Assembly: GCF_003240565.2 (NCBI RefSeq)
Contig: NZ_CP117255.1
Location: 1 to 64,000 of the forward strand
Direction: 5' to 3'
Source: Rhizobium tumorigenes
GTDB taxonomy: Bacteria > Pseudomonadota > Alphaproteobacteria > Rhizobiales > Rhizobiaceae
DNA length: 64,000 nucleotides
Below the pieces are notes generated by a model. The model saw only the letters and a list, made by a program, of their open reading frames with translations, was not told the origin of the DNA and ran no database searches. This document shows, piece by piece, positions 1 through 8,859 of the stretch (its first letter is position 1; each line of letters opens with the position of its first letter). Both the position numbers and the translations under genes were made by a program.

Positions 1-1665
1 ATGCGCGACGCGATGGCTCAGTGCGAGCCGGACCCCGCCATCATGCGAGATAATATCGGGCGGCGTTCCTTCGCCCGACATGACGAGATTCTGGAAGGCG
101 GCGAAATGCAGATGAATACGATGACTACCGGTGCACTGGCGAAAAGCGGCGACGGTGCGCAGCAGGCGTTGAGCTCGGTTTGCCTTGAAGTGGCGGGAGA
201 CAAAGCAGACATGAAGCATAGTGTACTGTTCGAGCGTGTGAGCGCACGTTTGAAGGCGCAGGTCGGTGCCGACGTTTATGCCAGCTGGTTTGCCCGTCTC
301 AAGCTGCATTCGGTGTCGAAGAGCGTCGTTCGACTGACGGTACCGACCACGTTTCTGAAGTCATGGATCAACAACCGCTACCTGGATATGATCACAAGCC
401 TGTTCCAGGCTGAAGATGCCGAAATTCTGAAGGTCGAAATTCTTGTCCGTACCGCCCAGCGGCATGGCACCAAGGCCCCTGCGGCTGACGAGCAGGTCGT
501 CGTGCCCGATATGGGCGCCGTGGCTCCTATGCGCCGCCAGACCGCCCAGGCGGCAGGTCAGGCCGTCGCCCAGGCTGTCAATGCTGCAGGCGCTGCCCGC
601 ACGCCGAGCTTCGGCACACCGCTCTTTGGTTCGCCGCTGGATCCTCGCTACACGTTCGACACCTTTGTCGAAGGAGGTTCAAACCGTATCGCGCTGGCCG
701 CAGCCGAAACCATCGCGGAAGCCGGCGCCGGTGCCGTGCGCTTCAACCCGCTGTTCCTGCATTCGAGCGTCGGTCTCGGCAAGACCCACATGCTGCAGGC
801 GATCGCCAACGCTGCGGTGCGCAATCCGCGCGCCCTCCGGGTTGTTTACCTGACGGCGGAATACTTCATGTGGCGCTTTGCCACCGCGATCCGCGACAAT
901 GATGCGTTGACCCTCAAGGAGTCGCTGCGCAATATCGACCTTCTGATCATCGACGACATGCAGTTTCTGCAGGGAAAGATGATTCAGCACGAATTCTGCC
1001 ATCTTCTGAATATGCTTCTCGACAGCGCCAAGCAGGTTGTCGTTGCCGCCGACCGCGCTCCCTGGGAACTGGAATCGCTCGATCCCCGCGTCCGCTCGCG
1101 CCTGCAGGGCGGCGTTGCCATCGAATTGGAAGCTCCGGATTACGAGATGCGCCTCGAGATCCTCAATCGGCGTCTTGCTGCCGCCCAGGTCGAAGATCCG
1201 TCGCTTGAAATCCCGGCAGAACTTTTGTCGCACGTTGCCCGCAGCGTCACCGCCAGCGGCCGCGAGTTGGAAGGCGCCTTCAACCAGCTGGTTTTCCGCC
1301 GCTCCTTCGAGCCGAACCTGACTGTCGAGCGCGTCGATGAACTTCTTGCTCACCTGGTGGGCTCCGGCGAGCCGCGTCGTGTGCGCATCGAAGACATCCA
1401 GCGCGTTGTCGCCCGTCATTACAATGTCTCGCGCCAGGAGTTGGTCTCCAACCGTCGCACCCGCGTCATCGTCAAGCCGCGCCAGATCGCCATGTATCTG
1501 GCTAAGACCCTGACACCTCGTTCATTCCCGGAAATCGGCCGTCGCTTCGGTGGACGCGATCACACGACCGTGCTGCACGCCGTGCGCAAGATCGAGGAGC
1601 TGATCTCCGGCGATACCAAGCTGTCGCACGAGATCGAGCTGCTGAAGCGCCTGATCAACGAATAA
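1..1665 (+). CDS. dnaA: Chromosomal replication initiator DnaA
   Basis: DnaA binds DnaA boxes at the origin, opens the duplex and loads the replicative helicase. The frame is open from base 1 and gives 554 residues. Seen: domain I from about residue 71, a low-complexity linker (about 160-215), AAA+ core with Walker A GLGKTH (K261) and Walker B LLIIDDMQ (D318, D319), and a C-terminal DNA-binding domain with the family signature around [11 protein letters not shown]. Start is uncertain. Conserved homology only begins near M71 (base 211), and M36 (base 106) has a GGAAGG-type ribosome site nearby, giving 519 residues; the first 35 residues are the least convincing. A strong hairpin follows the stop, so it looks monocistronic. 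The identity is certain, the start is not. Confidence 0.97.
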   Translation: MRDAMAQCEPDPAIMRDNIGRRSFARHDEILEGGEMQMNTMTTGALAKSGDGAQQALSSVCLEVAGDKADMKHSVLFERVSARLKAQVGADVYASWFARLKLHSVSKSVVRLTVPTTFLKSWINNRYLDMITSLFQAEDAEILKVEILVRTAQRHGTKAPAADEQVVVPDMGAVAPMRRQTAQAAGQAVAQAVNAAGAARTPSFGTPLFGSPLDPRYTFDTFVEGGSNRIALAAAETIAEAGAGAVRFNPLFLHSSVGLGKTHMLQAIANAAVRNPRALRVVYLTAEYFMWRFATAIRDNDALTLKESLRNIDLLIIDDMQFLQGKMIQHEFCHLLNMLLDSAKQVVVAADRAPWELESLDPRVRSRLQGGVAIELEAPDYEMRLEILNRRLAAAQVEDPSLEIPAELLSHVARSVTASGRELEGAFNQLVFRRSFEPNLTVERVDELLAHLVGSGEPRRVRIEDIQRVVARHYNVSRQELVSNRRTRVIVKPRQIAMYLAKTLTPRSFPEIGRRFGGRDHTTVLHAVRKIEELISGDTKLSHEIELLKRLINE

Positions 1666-1687
1666 TCATCTACGCGGTATGAATCGA

Positions 1688-1716
1688 AACGGCCGGCGAA
1701 AGCCGGCCGTTCTGTT
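1688..1716 (+). terminator. Rho-independent-type terminator after dnaA
   Basis: A perfect stem ACGGCCGGC / GCCGGCCGT (1689-1697 with 1702-1710) closes a GAAA tetraloop and is followed by TTCTGTTGT, a short U-rich tail. It lies 22 bases after the dnaA stop and before the convergent isochorismatase-like gene, so it could serve either strand. Confidence 0.75.
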
Positions 1717-1782
1717 GTCAGATAAGCTGTTGCGGCATCTCACGAAGCGGACATCCTGGACATTGCCAAGCGTTCGCTATCA

Positions 1783-2286
1783 TCATTTCCAAACGTCCGC
1801 GGCGACCAGCACCGGAAGTTTTGAACCGAGCGCATTGAGCGCGATACGGTGAACGGTTTCGGTGGGCGCCGTGCAGAGATCACCGATCACCTTCACCACT
1901 ATTCCGTCTGCAGCCCTCGACATCGCAGTGAAGACGACACAGTTCTGCGTCATCATTCCGCAGATCAGTAGCTCATCAGTGCCGTTGAGATGTCCGGCGA
2001 GGTCGGTATCCTGAAAGGCGTCTGCACTGCTTTTGATGACGACGGGCGCATTGTCTGCAGCCTTCAGGACATTGTCGCGAATGGCTGTTCCCGCTCCGTC
2101 CTTTGCAAAGAGACCGGTGCTCGCCGCCGAAATGTGCTGGACCAGCACCACATTGTCGCCGGCAGCTCTGGCTTTCGCTATCGCCGAGAGGATGTGGCTC
2201 TCGGTTTCGTCCGCTTGCCACAGGGGCAGGGCACCTCCCGAAAAATAGTCCTTTTGAATGTCGATGACGAGAAGGGTGCGGTTCAT
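1783..2286 (-). CDS. Isochorismatase-family cysteine hydrolase
   Basis: A 167-residue protein of the isochorismatase-like hydrolase fold (isochorismatases, nicotinamidases and related amidases). The N terminus carries the typical VIDIQKDYF strand with the catalytic Asp (D9), a mid-protein Lys (KSSADAF, about K85) and the nucleophilic Cys in the MTQNCV segment (about C118), so the Asp-Lys-Cys triad looks complete. Length is normal for the single-domain family. It is convergent with dnaA and separated from hemW by about 160 bases with a long hairpin. The substrate cannot be told from the sequence; a small amide such as a ureido or nicotinamide-type compound is possible. Confidence 0.85.
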   Translation of the reverse strand: MNRTLLVIDIQKDYFSGGALPLWQADETESHILSAIAKARAAGDNVVLVQHISAASTGLFAKDGAGTAIRDNVLKAADNAPVVIKSSADAFQDTDLAGHLNGTDELLICGMMTQNCVVFTAMSRAADGIVVKVIGDLCTAPTETVHRIALNALGSKLPVLVAADVWK

Positions 2287-2397
2287 CCTGGAATTCCTTG
2301 CAGGTCTGGAGACATTCCTCGGGGATACCAGACGTTTCAGCAGCCCTGATAGCGCAGGCGTGTAGCGTTCGTGTCAAGGAGTGGAGAGGCGGGTATC

Positions 2398-2436
2398 GAC
2401 CAATCGGGGCGAAGGGTTTTCTTCTCCCGATTGGTC
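2398..2436. other. Long inverted repeat between hemW and the hydrolase gene
   Basis: GACCAATCGGG (2398-2408) is exactly repeated in reverse complement as CCCGATTGGTC (2426-2436). The 17-base loop contains a second possible pairing GAAG/CTTC. It lies just after the hemW stop on the minus strand. No U-rich tail follows on either strand, so it may be a weak terminator, an RNA-stabilising stem or a dispersed palindrome. Confidence 0.5.
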
Positions 2437-2448
2437 GTGGTTACCCCC

Positions 2449-3654
2449 TCAACACGCCAGATCGGCAACCACGGAATCAAGAATCAGCATGCCCGCCGGC
2501 GTGCAGCGCAGGCGAGAATTGCCGATGCGCTCGATAAAGCCGTGTTCGAGCAGGAACTCTTCACGCTTCGGATCGGGATCGCGGCCGGAAAAATGCCGCC
2601 AGCGAACGAGGTCGATGCCTTCCTTCAGCCTCAGCCCCATCAGCAGCAGTTCATCGGCCTGCTCGTCGTAGCCGAGCATCTCCTGCTCGAGGATGCCGTG
2701 GCCGTCGCGCTCGACCATGTCGAGCCAGCTTTCAGGCTTGCGCTCGGTCGCCGTCGCCAGCTTGTCGCGGCCTTGTGTAAGCCGCCCGTGGGCGCCGGGG
2801 CCTATGCCCGCATAGTCGCCATAGCGCCAGTAGGTGAGATTATGGCGGCTTTCGGCGCCGGGACGGGCATGGTTGGATACCTCGTAGGCCGGCATCCCCT
2901 CACGCTCGGTGATCTCCTGCGTCGCCTCGTAGAGCAGCGCCGACTGGTCACCATCCGGCACTACCAGCTTGCCGGCCTTGTGCAGGCCAAAAAACGGCGT
3001 GCCTTCCTCGATCGTCAGCTGGTAGAGTGACAGGTGATCGACGGCGTAGGACATCGCCTGTTTCAGTTCCCGCTCCCATTCCTCAACCGTCTGGTCAGGA
3101 CGAGCGTAGATGAGGTCGAACGACATGCGTGGAAAGATGTCCCTCGCGAGCCCGATGGCCTTCAGCGCATTCTCGGTGTTGTGCAACCGGCCGAGAAATT
3201 TGAGGTCACGGTCGTTCAGCGCCTGTACACCGAGCGACACACGGTTAACACCGGCCGCCCGATAGCCGCGAAACCGTTCTGCCTCGACACTGGACGGATT
3301 GGCTTCGAGCGTGATTTCGATCCCATCCGGCACGTGCCAATGGGTGGCGATGCCGTCGAGAATGGCGCCGACCGTTTCCGGCGTCATCAGCGATGGCGTG
3401 CCGCCGCCGAGAAAGATGCTGGTGACCGTCTTCGCGCCGCTGAGCTGGCGCATCGATGCCATTTCTTTGAGAAAGGCGGCCGTAAAGCGCGGCTGGTCGA
3501 CCGCTTGGTGGCGGACATGGCTGTTGAAGTCGCAATAGGGGCATTTGGCGGCACAGAACGGCCAATGCACGTAGACACCAAAACCGGGCTCGCCGGTATC
3601 GGGCAGGAGAGGGGCGCCACGCAAATGCGCGCTATGCGAATCGACAATGTTCAC
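2449..3654 (-). CDS. hemW: HemW, radical SAM haem chaperone
   Basis: A 401-residue radical SAM protein related to the oxygen-independent coproporphyrinogen oxidase HemN. The 4Fe-4S/SAM motif is C34-x3-C38-x2-C41, followed by Asp-Phe, not by the extra Cys of true HemN. That, with the GGGTPS SAM-binding stretch and the shorter length, points to HemW, which binds haem and delivers it to respiratory enzymes, rather than to the pathway enzyme. The start is GTG at 3654, nine bases after the rdgB stop, so the two genes are very likely one transcript and translationally close. The alternative name HemN-like is common in older annotations. Confidence 0.9.
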   Translation of the reverse strand: MNIVDSHSAHLRGAPLLPDTGEPGFGVYVHWPFCAAKCPYCDFNSHVRHQAVDQPRFTAAFLKEMASMRQLSGAKTVTSIFLGGGTPSLMTPETVGAILDGIATHWHVPDGIEITLEANPSSVEAERFRGYRAAGVNRVSLGVQALNDRDLKFLGRLHNTENALKAIGLARDIFPRMSFDLIYARPDQTVEEWERELKQAMSYAVDHLSLYQLTIEEGTPFFGLHKAGKLVVPDGDQSALLYEATQEITEREGMPAYEVSNHARPGAESRHNLTYWRYGDYAGIGPGAHGRLTQGRDKLATATERKPESWLDMVERDGHGILEQEMLGYDEQADELLLMGLRLKEGIDLVRWRHFSGRDPDPKREEFLLEHGFIERIGNSRLRCTPAGMLILDSVVADLAC

Positions 3655-3663
3655 CGGACGATC

Positions 3664-4308
3664 CTACGCTGCCAGCCCGGTTTCGACAAAGCGCTTGAAG
3701 GCGCGTGCCCGGTGCGACAGCGCTTCCGGGTCGCCGGGCTTCCAGCCGTGCTTTTCCTGCGCCGTCATTTCGCCGAATGTCGCGTCATAGCCTGATGGCT
3801 GGAAGATCGGGTCGTAGCCGAAGCCGGCCTCGCCACGCGGCGGCCAGACGATGGTGCCCTCGACTTCGCCGCGGAAAAGCTCGGTGTGTCCATCCGGCCA
3901 GGCGAGGCAAAGGACGCTGACGAAATGCGCGCTGCGCTTGTCCGTCGTCGTTGCGCCAACCTTCTGCAGTGCCGTCTCGACTTTCTGCATTGCCATCGCA
4001 AAATCGCGGCTGCCGTCGGCAGTTTCAGCCCAGTTGGCGGTGTAGACGCCGGGATCGCCGCCGAGGGCATCGATCACCAAGCCGCTGTCGTCGGAAAGCG
4101 CCGGAAGGCCGGAGGTCTTGGCCGATGCCAGAGCCTTGATGCGGGCATTTTCCTCAAATGTCGTGCCGGTTTCGTCGGGTTCGATGAAGCCAAGTTCGGC
4201 AGCGGATTTGGCAACAAACCCCATCGGGCCGATCAGGTCGGCGATTTCGCGGATCTTGCCGGCATTATGGCTGGCAACGACGATGGTCTTTGTTTCGAGC
4301 TTGCGCAT
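3664..4308 (-). CDS. rdgB: XTP/dITP pyrophosphatase (RdgB/HAM1)
   Basis: A 214-residue Ham1-family nucleotide pyrophosphatase that hydrolyses deaminated purine triphosphates (XTP, dITP) to monophosphates and so keeps them out of DNA and RNA. Seen: the N-terminal SHNAGK phosphate-binding motif (residues 13-18), the LSDDSGL acidic motif with D73/D74, and the C-terminal [22 protein letters not shown] region (split here, about residues 175-196), all typical. It follows the rph and VOC genes on the same strand and precedes hemW by nine bases. The rph-rdgB-hemW order is common in alphaproteobacteria. Confidence 0.95.
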   Translation of the reverse strand: MRKLETKTIVVASHNAGKIREIADLIGPMGFVAKSAAELGFIEPDETGTTFEENARIKALASAKTSGLPALSDDSGLVIDALGGDPGVYTANWAETADGSRDFAMAMQKVETALQKVGATTTDKRSAHFVSVLCLAWPDGHTELFRGEVEGTIVWPPRGEAGFGYDPIFQPSGYDATFGEMTAQEKHGWKPGDPEALSHRARAFKRFVETGLAA

Positions 4309-4320
4309 GCACTATTCCTG

Positions 4321-4734
4321 TCAGATCGCCCAGAGGCCGGGTTCGGCGCATTCCAGACTGTTGCCCGCGGGGTCGCGGAAGTAAATCGACCGCGCTCCGT
4401 TCGGCCAGAGAAAATCGGCTTCGATGGCGACGCCAGCGGATGTCAGGCTTTGCACCATCCCGTCAAGCTGGTCGGCAGCGACGCGAAAGCAGGCATGTCC
4501 GCTTCCTGCTGTCCCGTGCGATGGCACCGGCAAGGCCCCCGCCGGCGCAGGCTTTACCGTTTCCGCGCGATTGAAGATCAAAAGCACGCCGGGTCCGCAG
4601 CGAAAGAAGACATGCCGATCACCCTGACGCGTAATCCTGGGCAATCCCAGGATCGTCCCGTAAAAGCTATCCGCCTCGTCGAGATCGTCGACGTAGAGCG
4701 CCGTTTCGAGAATGCCGTCAATGGCAACGGGCAT
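4321..4734 (-). CDS. VOC-family (glyoxalase/dioxygenase fold) protein
   Basis: A 137-residue single-domain vicinal-oxygen-chelate protein. It begins with the characteristic ILETALYVDDLD strand and contains the beta-alpha-beta-beta-beta repeats, with possible metal ligands (a His in the SGHACFRV segment and a Glu in NSLECAEP near the C terminus). It sits between rph and rdgB with 16- and 12-base gaps, so it belongs to the rph-rdgB-hemW transcript. VOC proteins act as isomerases, fosfomycin-type resistance enzymes or dioxygenases, and the sequence does not decide between them. It is one of three VOC genes in the window. Confidence 0.8.
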   Translation of the reverse strand: MPVAIDGILETALYVDDLDEADSFYGTILGLPRITRQGDRHVFFRCGPGVLLIFNRAETVKPAPAGALPVPSHGTAGSGHACFRVAADQLDGMVQSLTSAGVAIEADFLWPNGARSIYFRDPAGNSLECAEPGLWAI

Positions 4735-4750
4735 CTAGTATCTCCGTCGA

Positions 4751-5467
4751 TCAGCCGATTGCCTGCTTTTGCATGGCGACGAGCTCGGTGCAGCCATTCT
4801 TGGCGAGGCCGAGCAGCGTCAGGAATTCTTCTTCCGAGAACGGTTTGCCTTCGGCCGTCCCCTGGATCTCGACGATGCCGCCAGAGCCGGTCATGACGAA
4901 GTTGGCGTCCGTCTCAGCCGATGAGTCCTCGAGATAGTCGAGGTCGATCACTGGCTGGCTGGCGAAGATGCCGCAGGAAATGGCAGCGACGTGATCCTTG
5001 AGGACCCGGTCGAGCTTGATCATGCTGCGGCCTTCCATCCACTTGAGACAGTCGTGCAGCGCGATCCAGGCGCCGGTGATCGACGCGGTGCGGGTCCCGC
5101 CATCCGCCTGGATGACATCGCAGTCGAGGCTGATCTGGCGTTCGCCGAGGGCCTGCAGGTCCACCACGGCACGCAGCGAACGGCCGATAAGACGCTGGAT
5201 TTCCTGCGTGCGACCGCTCTGCTTGCCGCTGGCGGCCTCGCGCTTCATACGTTCGCCGGTGGCGCGGGGCAGCATGCCGTATTCGGCGGTCACCCAGCCC
5301 TTACCGCTGTTGCGCAGCCATGGCGGGGTCTTTTCTTCAAGACTTGCCGTCACCAGAACATGGGTATCGCCGAACTTGACCAGGCACGAGCCTTCGGCGT
5401 GCTTGGAGAAGTTGCGCTCGAACGAGACCTTGCGCATCTGGTCGGTTTTTCTGCCTGAAGGCCGCAT
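4751..5467 (-). CDS. rph: Ribonuclease PH
   Basis: A 238-residue phosphorolytic 3'-5' exoribonuclease that trims tRNA 3' ends. The start ATG at 5467 is chosen because AGGAG lies just upstream and the protein then opens with [12 protein letters not shown], the usual family start; a 32-residue upstream extension lacks conservation. Seen: the RNase PH core with [10 protein letters not shown], an Arg-rich RSLRAVVDL helix and the [11 protein letters not shown] strand with the phosphate-binding region. It diverges from hrcA, with a shared 160-base upstream region, and leads a VOC-rdgB-hemW group. Confidence 0.95.
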   Translation of the reverse strand: MRPSGRKTDQMRKVSFERNFSKHAEGSCLVKFGDTHVLVTASLEEKTPPWLRNSGKGWVTAEYGMLPRATGERMKREAASGKQSGRTQEIQRLIGRSLRAVVDLQALGERQISLDCDVIQADGGTRTASITGAWIALHDCLKWMEGRSMIKLDRVLKDHVAAISCGIFASQPVIDLDYLEDSSAETDANFVMTGSGGIVEIQGTAEGKPFSEEEFLTLLGLAKNGCTELVAMQKQAIG

Positions 5468-5569
5468 GTCATACTCCTGATGATGTTGCACCGCTTCTAC
5501 GATTGACGGCCCGCTTTTGCAAAGAAAAAGCGGCCTGTCGCAGGCGGCCGCAGACGATGGCATTTTCCT

Positions 5570-5597
5570 TTGTCATTGCGGGATGAGCGGCTATACT
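5570..5597 (+). promoter_or_regulatory. Sigma-70-type promoter candidate for hrcA
   Basis: TTGTCA (5570-5575), a 16-base spacer and TATACT (5592-5597) give a near-consensus promoter 35 bases before the hrcA start. No CIRCE element (TTAGCACTC-N9-GAGTGCTAA) was seen here, so autoregulation by HrcA is not evident. Confidence 0.55.
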
Positions 5598-5631
5598 TGC
5601 CAAGGATCAATCGCAGGGGCACCACGGCGAA

Positions 5632-6720
5632 ATGGGATTTTTGACATCGTCGATTTCGGACGCCGTTTCGGCACTCGACGAACGGTCGAAGGAAGTTTTT
5701 CGTCGCATCGTCGAAAGCTACCTCGAATATGGCGAACCGCTCGGTTCGCGCAGCCTGTCGAAGCTGCTCCCGATTTCGCTCTCGCCAGCCTCCATCCGCA
5801 ACGTGATGAGCGATCTCGAAGAGCTCGGCCTTATCTATTCGCCGCATATTAGCGCCGGCAGGCTGCCCACCCAGATCGGCCTGCGCTTCTTCGTCGATGG
5901 GTTCATGCAGGTCGGCGATCTCTCGGCCGAAGACCGCGCAACGATCGACCGGCAGATCCGCGGCAGCAACCGCGACCAGCCGATGCAGTCGGTAATGTCG
6001 GGAGCCAGCCAAATGCTCTCGGGCATTTCGCGCGGTGCCGGTATCGTCATCACCAACAAGAGCGATCCGGTCCTGAAGCATGTCGAATTCATCCGCCTGG
6101 AGCCGACCAAGGCGCTGGCCGTGCTGGTCGGCGACCACGATCAGGTGGAAAACCGGATCATCGAGCTACCCGCCGGCATCACGTCGTCGCAGCTGACTGA
6201 GGCGGCCAATTTTCTGAACGCCCATATGACCGGCCAGACGCTGCCGACGTTGCGCAAGCAGCTGCAGACCCTGAAGAACGACGTGCGCCACGAACTCGAC
6301 GTGCTCTCGCAGGATCTGGTCGAGCGTGGCATTGCTGTCTGGTCCGGCGACGACGACGCCAGCAAGCCTGGACAGCTGATCGTCCGCGGCCGTGCCAATC
6401 TGCTGGATGGCCTTGCCGATGCGGCAGATCTCGACCGGCTGCGCATGCTCTTCGATGATCTTGAAAAGAAGGACAGCCTGATCGAACTGCTCGATCTGGC
6501 TGAAACCGGCCCCGGCGTGCGCATTTTCATCGGTTCTGAAAACAAGCTGTTTTCCCTGTCAGGCTCGTCGCTGATCGTTGCGCCGTACCGCGACGGCGAC
6601 GATAAGATCGTTGGTGCCGTCGGCGTCATCGGCCCGACGCGGCTGAACTACGCCAAGATCGTGCCGATGGTCGATTATACCGCCCAGCTGATTTCACGCC
6701 TGTCGCGCAACGGATTGTAG
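5632..6720 (+). CDS. hrcA: Heat-inducible transcription repressor HrcA
   Basis: A 362-residue HrcA. In this family the protein binds CIRCE operators and represses groESL, with GroEL promoting its folding. Seen: N-terminal winged-helix DNA-binding domain (about residues 15-90) with EPLGSRSLSKLLP and the strongly conserved SPASIRNVMSDLEELGLI, then ISAGRLPT, then the GAF-like and dimerisation domains ending NYAKIVPMVDYTAQLISR. It is divergent from rph and 125 bases upstream of grpE. No CIRCE was found anywhere in the window, so its targets lie elsewhere. Confidence 0.96.
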   Translation: MGFLTSSISDAVSALDERSKEVFRRIVESYLEYGEPLGSRSLSKLLPISLSPASIRNVMSDLEELGLIYSPHISAGRLPTQIGLRFFVDGFMQVGDLSAEDRATIDRQIRGSNRDQPMQSVMSGASQMLSGISRGAGIVITNKSDPVLKHVEFIRLEPTKALAVLVGDHDQVENRIIELPAGITSSQLTEAANFLNAHMTGQTLPTLRKQLQTLKNDVRHELDVLSQDLVERGIAVWSGDDDASKPGQLIVRGRANLLDGLADAADLDRLRMLFDDLEKKDSLIELLDLAETGPGVRIFIGSENKLFSLSGSSLIVAPYRDGDDKIVGAVGVIGPTRLNYAKIVPMVDYTAQLISRLSRNGL

Positions 6721-6778
6721 CGGCTCCGCATTCAATCGTGGCGATTGCCGGCAAATCGCCGCTTCTTCATCGGCAAGC

Positions 6779-6807
6779 CTTGATTTTTCGAAGTCAAACC
6801 TCGATAT
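6779..6807 (+). promoter_or_regulatory. RpoH (sigma-32)-type promoter candidate for grpE
   Basis: CTTGAT (6779-6784) and CGATAT (6802-6807) fit the alphaproteobacterial RpoH pattern CTTG-N19-C(C/G)ATAT and lie 39 bases before the grpE start. The same pattern and spacing appear upstream of hsp20 in this window, which supports both. Confidence 0.5.
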
Positions 6808-6845
6808 CGGGCACATCCTAGAGACCACGTAATTCGGAGACCGTC

Positions 6846-7481
6846 ATGATCGTCGACACGACCAATGATACACACGACGCAACGCCCAACGAGAACCTCG
6901 AAGAGTTCGCGCCAGATGTGGACGATGCTGCCGAGGCAGCGCCGTCGGAGCCGGATCCCGTCGAGGTCCTGAAGACCGAAAATGCCGAGCTTCGCGACCG
7001 CTATTTGCGGCTTGCTGCGGAGATGGACAACTTGCGTCGTCGCACCGAGCGGGAAGTCAAGGATGCCAAGTCCTATTCCGTCGCCGGCTTTGCGCGCGAT
7101 ATGCTGGCCGTATCGGACAACTTGCGCCGAGCTATCGATGCAATCCCGGCTGACGTCCGCGAAAATGCCGATGCGGGCCTGTCGACGCTGATCGAAGGCG
7201 TCGAGATGACCGAACGCTCTATGCTGTCCACCCTGGAGCGCCATGGCGTCCGCAAGCTCGAGCCGGTCGGCCAGAAGTTCGATCCGAATTTCCATCAGGC
7301 AATGTTTGAGATCCCCAACACGGAAGTTCCGAACAACACTGTCGTGCAGGTCGTACAGGATGGCTACAGCATCGGCGAACGCATCTTGCGTCCGGCAATG
7401 GTAGGCGTCGCCAAGGGCGGCCCTAAGGCCGTAGATGTGGAAGTCGGCGCCAACAGCCCGTTCGACGAAAAAGACGCCTGA
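6846..7481 (+). CDS. grpE: GrpE nucleotide exchange factor
   Basis: A 211-residue GrpE, the ADP-releasing exchange factor for the DnaK chaperone. Seen: acidic disordered N terminus (about 1-40), long coiled-coil dimerisation helix with [18 protein letters not shown], and the C-terminal beta-wing domain with [12 protein letters not shown] and the typical ending [10 protein letters not shown]. dnaK itself is not in the window. A candidate RpoH promoter precedes it, while hrcA lies just upstream on the same strand with a 125-base gap, so grpE probably has its own heat-inducible promoter. Confidence 0.96.
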   Translation: MIVDTTNDTHDATPNENLEEFAPDVDDAAEAAPSEPDPVEVLKTENAELRDRYLRLAAEMDNLRRRTEREVKDAKSYSVAGFARDMLAVSDNLRRAIDAIPADVRENADAGLSTLIEGVEMTERSMLSTLERHGVRKLEPVGQKFDPNFHQAMFEIPNTEVPNNTVVQVVQDGYSIGERILRPAMVGVAKGGPKAVDVEVGANSPFDEKDA

Positions 7482-7486
7482 TTTTT

Positions 7487-7519
7487 CAGCAGCCGGATTT
7501 CAATGAAAATTGGCTGCTG
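7487..7519. other. Hairpin in the grpE-ptsN convergent gap
   Basis: CAGCAGCC (7487-7494) pairs with GGCTGCTG (7512-7519) across a 17-base loop just after the grpE stop. No U-tract follows, so termination is uncertain. The rest of the 270-base gap (to 7751) shows no credible gene; it contains a second small stem near 7562-7577 (CGCCG/CGGCG) and resembles the mosaic intergenic sequence frequent in rhizobia. Confidence 0.4.
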
Positions 7520-7751
7520 CACCGTCATTCTCATCCTCGCCCTCGCGGCGGGGGTCCACAACGCCGCTTAGACGGCGCGTGATCCCTTGCTCATCGCAGC
7601 GCTCTATAACCGCGCAGGTGCACTGTTGCCGATGCCCTGCGGCAAGCGGAGGAGTGAGGTTGGGATGCCTGTACAGAGATGAATTTCAGCCGTAGCGATT
7701 GGCGCGAGCCTTTGGTTCAGGCCCGTCCGTTTCTGCGCGGCAACCGAAACT

Positions 7752-8216
7752 TCACGCCGCGTTAGAGGCCTGTTCCTCGTTGAGGAACGCGTAGATCGCC
7801 GAGGCTGATTCGGTGGCCCTGAGCTTGGCGACGAGATCCTGGTCTCGCAGCACGCGGGCGATGCGCGAAAGCGCCTTCAGGTGATCGGCGCCGGCACCCT
7901 CGGGTGCAAGCAGCAGGAAGACGAGATCGACCGGCTGGTCGTCCAGCGCTTCGAAGTCGACGGCTGAATCCAGCCGCGCGAAGACGCCGGTGATGGTCTT
8001 GACGCTTGGCAGCTTGCCGTGCGGAATGGCAATGCCATTGCCCACGCCCGTTGAACCGAGACGTTCACGCTGCAAGATTACTTCGAAGATATCCCGTTCC
8101 GACAGTCCCGTCAGTTTGGCGGCCTTGGCCGCCATTTCCTGAAGCAACTGTTTCTTGGAATTTGCCTTCAAGGCAGGGATGATCGCATCTTGCTGCAGCA
8201 AATCTGCCAAAGCCAT
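7752..8216 (-). CDS. ptsN: Nitrogen PTS EIIA component (EIIA-Ntr)
   Basis: A 154-residue EIIA-Ntr phosphocarrier. It takes phosphate from NPr and acts as a regulator (potassium transport, nitrogen and stress signalling) rather than in sugar uptake. Seen: the PTS EIIA type-2 domain with the active-site His in GIAIPHGK (H66) and the AVDFEALDDQPVDLVFLLLAP strand region (within residues about 84-105). It is the last gene of the minus-strand rpoN-hpf-ptsN group, 67 bases after hpf with a 12-bp hairpin between them. This neighbourhood is standard in proteobacteria and supports the name. Confidence 0.94.
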   Translation of the reverse strand: MALADLLQQDAIIPALKANSKKQLLQEMAAKAAKLTGLSERDIFEVILQRERLGSTGVGNGIAIPHGKLPSVKTITGVFARLDSAVDFEALDDQPVDLVFLLLAPEGAGADHLKALSRIARVLRDQDLVAKLRATESASAIYAFLNEEQASNAA

Positions 8217-8246
8217 TCTTTTTTCCTCGTGTGCCGGGATGCTCTC

Positions 8247-8275
8247 GAAGAGCGGCGGCGGAACCGCCGCTCTTC
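8247..8275 (-). other. 12-bp perfect hairpin between hpf and ptsN
   Basis: GAAGAGCGGCGG (8247-8258) and CCGCCGCTCTTC (8264-8275) form a perfect stem with a five-base loop. It sits eight bases after the hpf stop on the transcribed minus strand. No U-run follows, so it may be a leaky terminator or an mRNA 3' end protector setting the hpf:ptsN ratio. Confidence 0.6.
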
Positions 8276-8283
8276 GTGCTGTC

Positions 8284-8859
8284 TCAGCCCTTGATGCTGG
8301 CTGCGTCTATCCAGCCGATGTTGCCGTCATGACGACGATAGACGATGTTCAGTTCCTTGCCCGTGCTCCGAAACATCAGCACCGGTTCGTCAGTCATGTC
8401 GAGCGCCATAACGGCAGACGCAACCGACATCGTCTTCAATTGTTTCGAGCTCTCGGCGATGATTGCAGGCGCAAAATCCTCGGCGACCTCATGGTCTTCA
8501 TCCGGCATGCCATCCATCACGGTATAAGCGACTTCACCAAAAGCATCGTCCGCCGGATTGGTGGCGTGGTGATCCTTCAAGCGGCGCTTGTAGCGACGCA
8601 GGCGCTTCTCGATCCGCTGCTGTGCTGCATCGAAGGCCAATTGCGGATCCATCGCTTCGCCGGCCGCGTGCAGGATGACGCCGCTGTCGAGATGAAGCTT
8701 GCAATCCGCCGCGAAGCGCGAGCTGGACTTTTGCACCGTGACCTGCCCCGAATACCCTCCGTCGAAGTATTTGGTGACTGCCATGTCGATCTGGTCTTCA
8801 ATCCGCTGCCGGAAGGATTCGCCGATTTCCATATGTTTACCGGATACACGCACACTCAT
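8284..8859 (-). CDS. hpf: Ribosome hibernation promoting factor, long form
   Basis: A 191-residue long HPF (also annotated raiA or yhbH, sigma-54 modulation protein). Seen: N-terminal S30AE domain (about residues 1-100) starting MSVRVSGKHMEIG, with the basic KRLRRYKRRLKDH helix that sits in the ribosomal A/P sites, an acidic linker, and a C-terminal dimerisation domain (about 135-188) with EPVLMFRS and NIGWIDAA. Long HPF dimerises 70S ribosomes into inactive 100S particles in stationary phase. It lies between rpoN and ptsN, the usual place. A GGGAA ribosome site precedes the ATG. Confidence 0.93.
   Translation of the reverse strand: MSVRVSGKHMEIGESFRQRIEDQIDMAVTKYFDGGYSGQVTVQKSSSRFAADCKLHLDSGVILHAAGEAMDPQLAFDAAQQRIEKRLRRYKRRLKDHHATNPADDAFGEVAYTVMDGMPDEDHEVAEDFAPAIIAESSKQLKTMSVASAVMALDMTDEPVLMFRSTGKELNIVYRRHDGNIGWIDAASIKG

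Noticed and set aside
1..1782. Chromosomal replication origin near dnaA
   Set aside because: No cluster of DnaA boxes or AT-rich unwinding region is visible; in rhizobia the origin is normally near hemE, away from dnaA.
5468..5631. CIRCE operator for HrcA autoregulation
   Set aside because: The inverted repeat TTAGCACTC-N9-GAGTGCTAA was looked for between rph and hrcA and not found.
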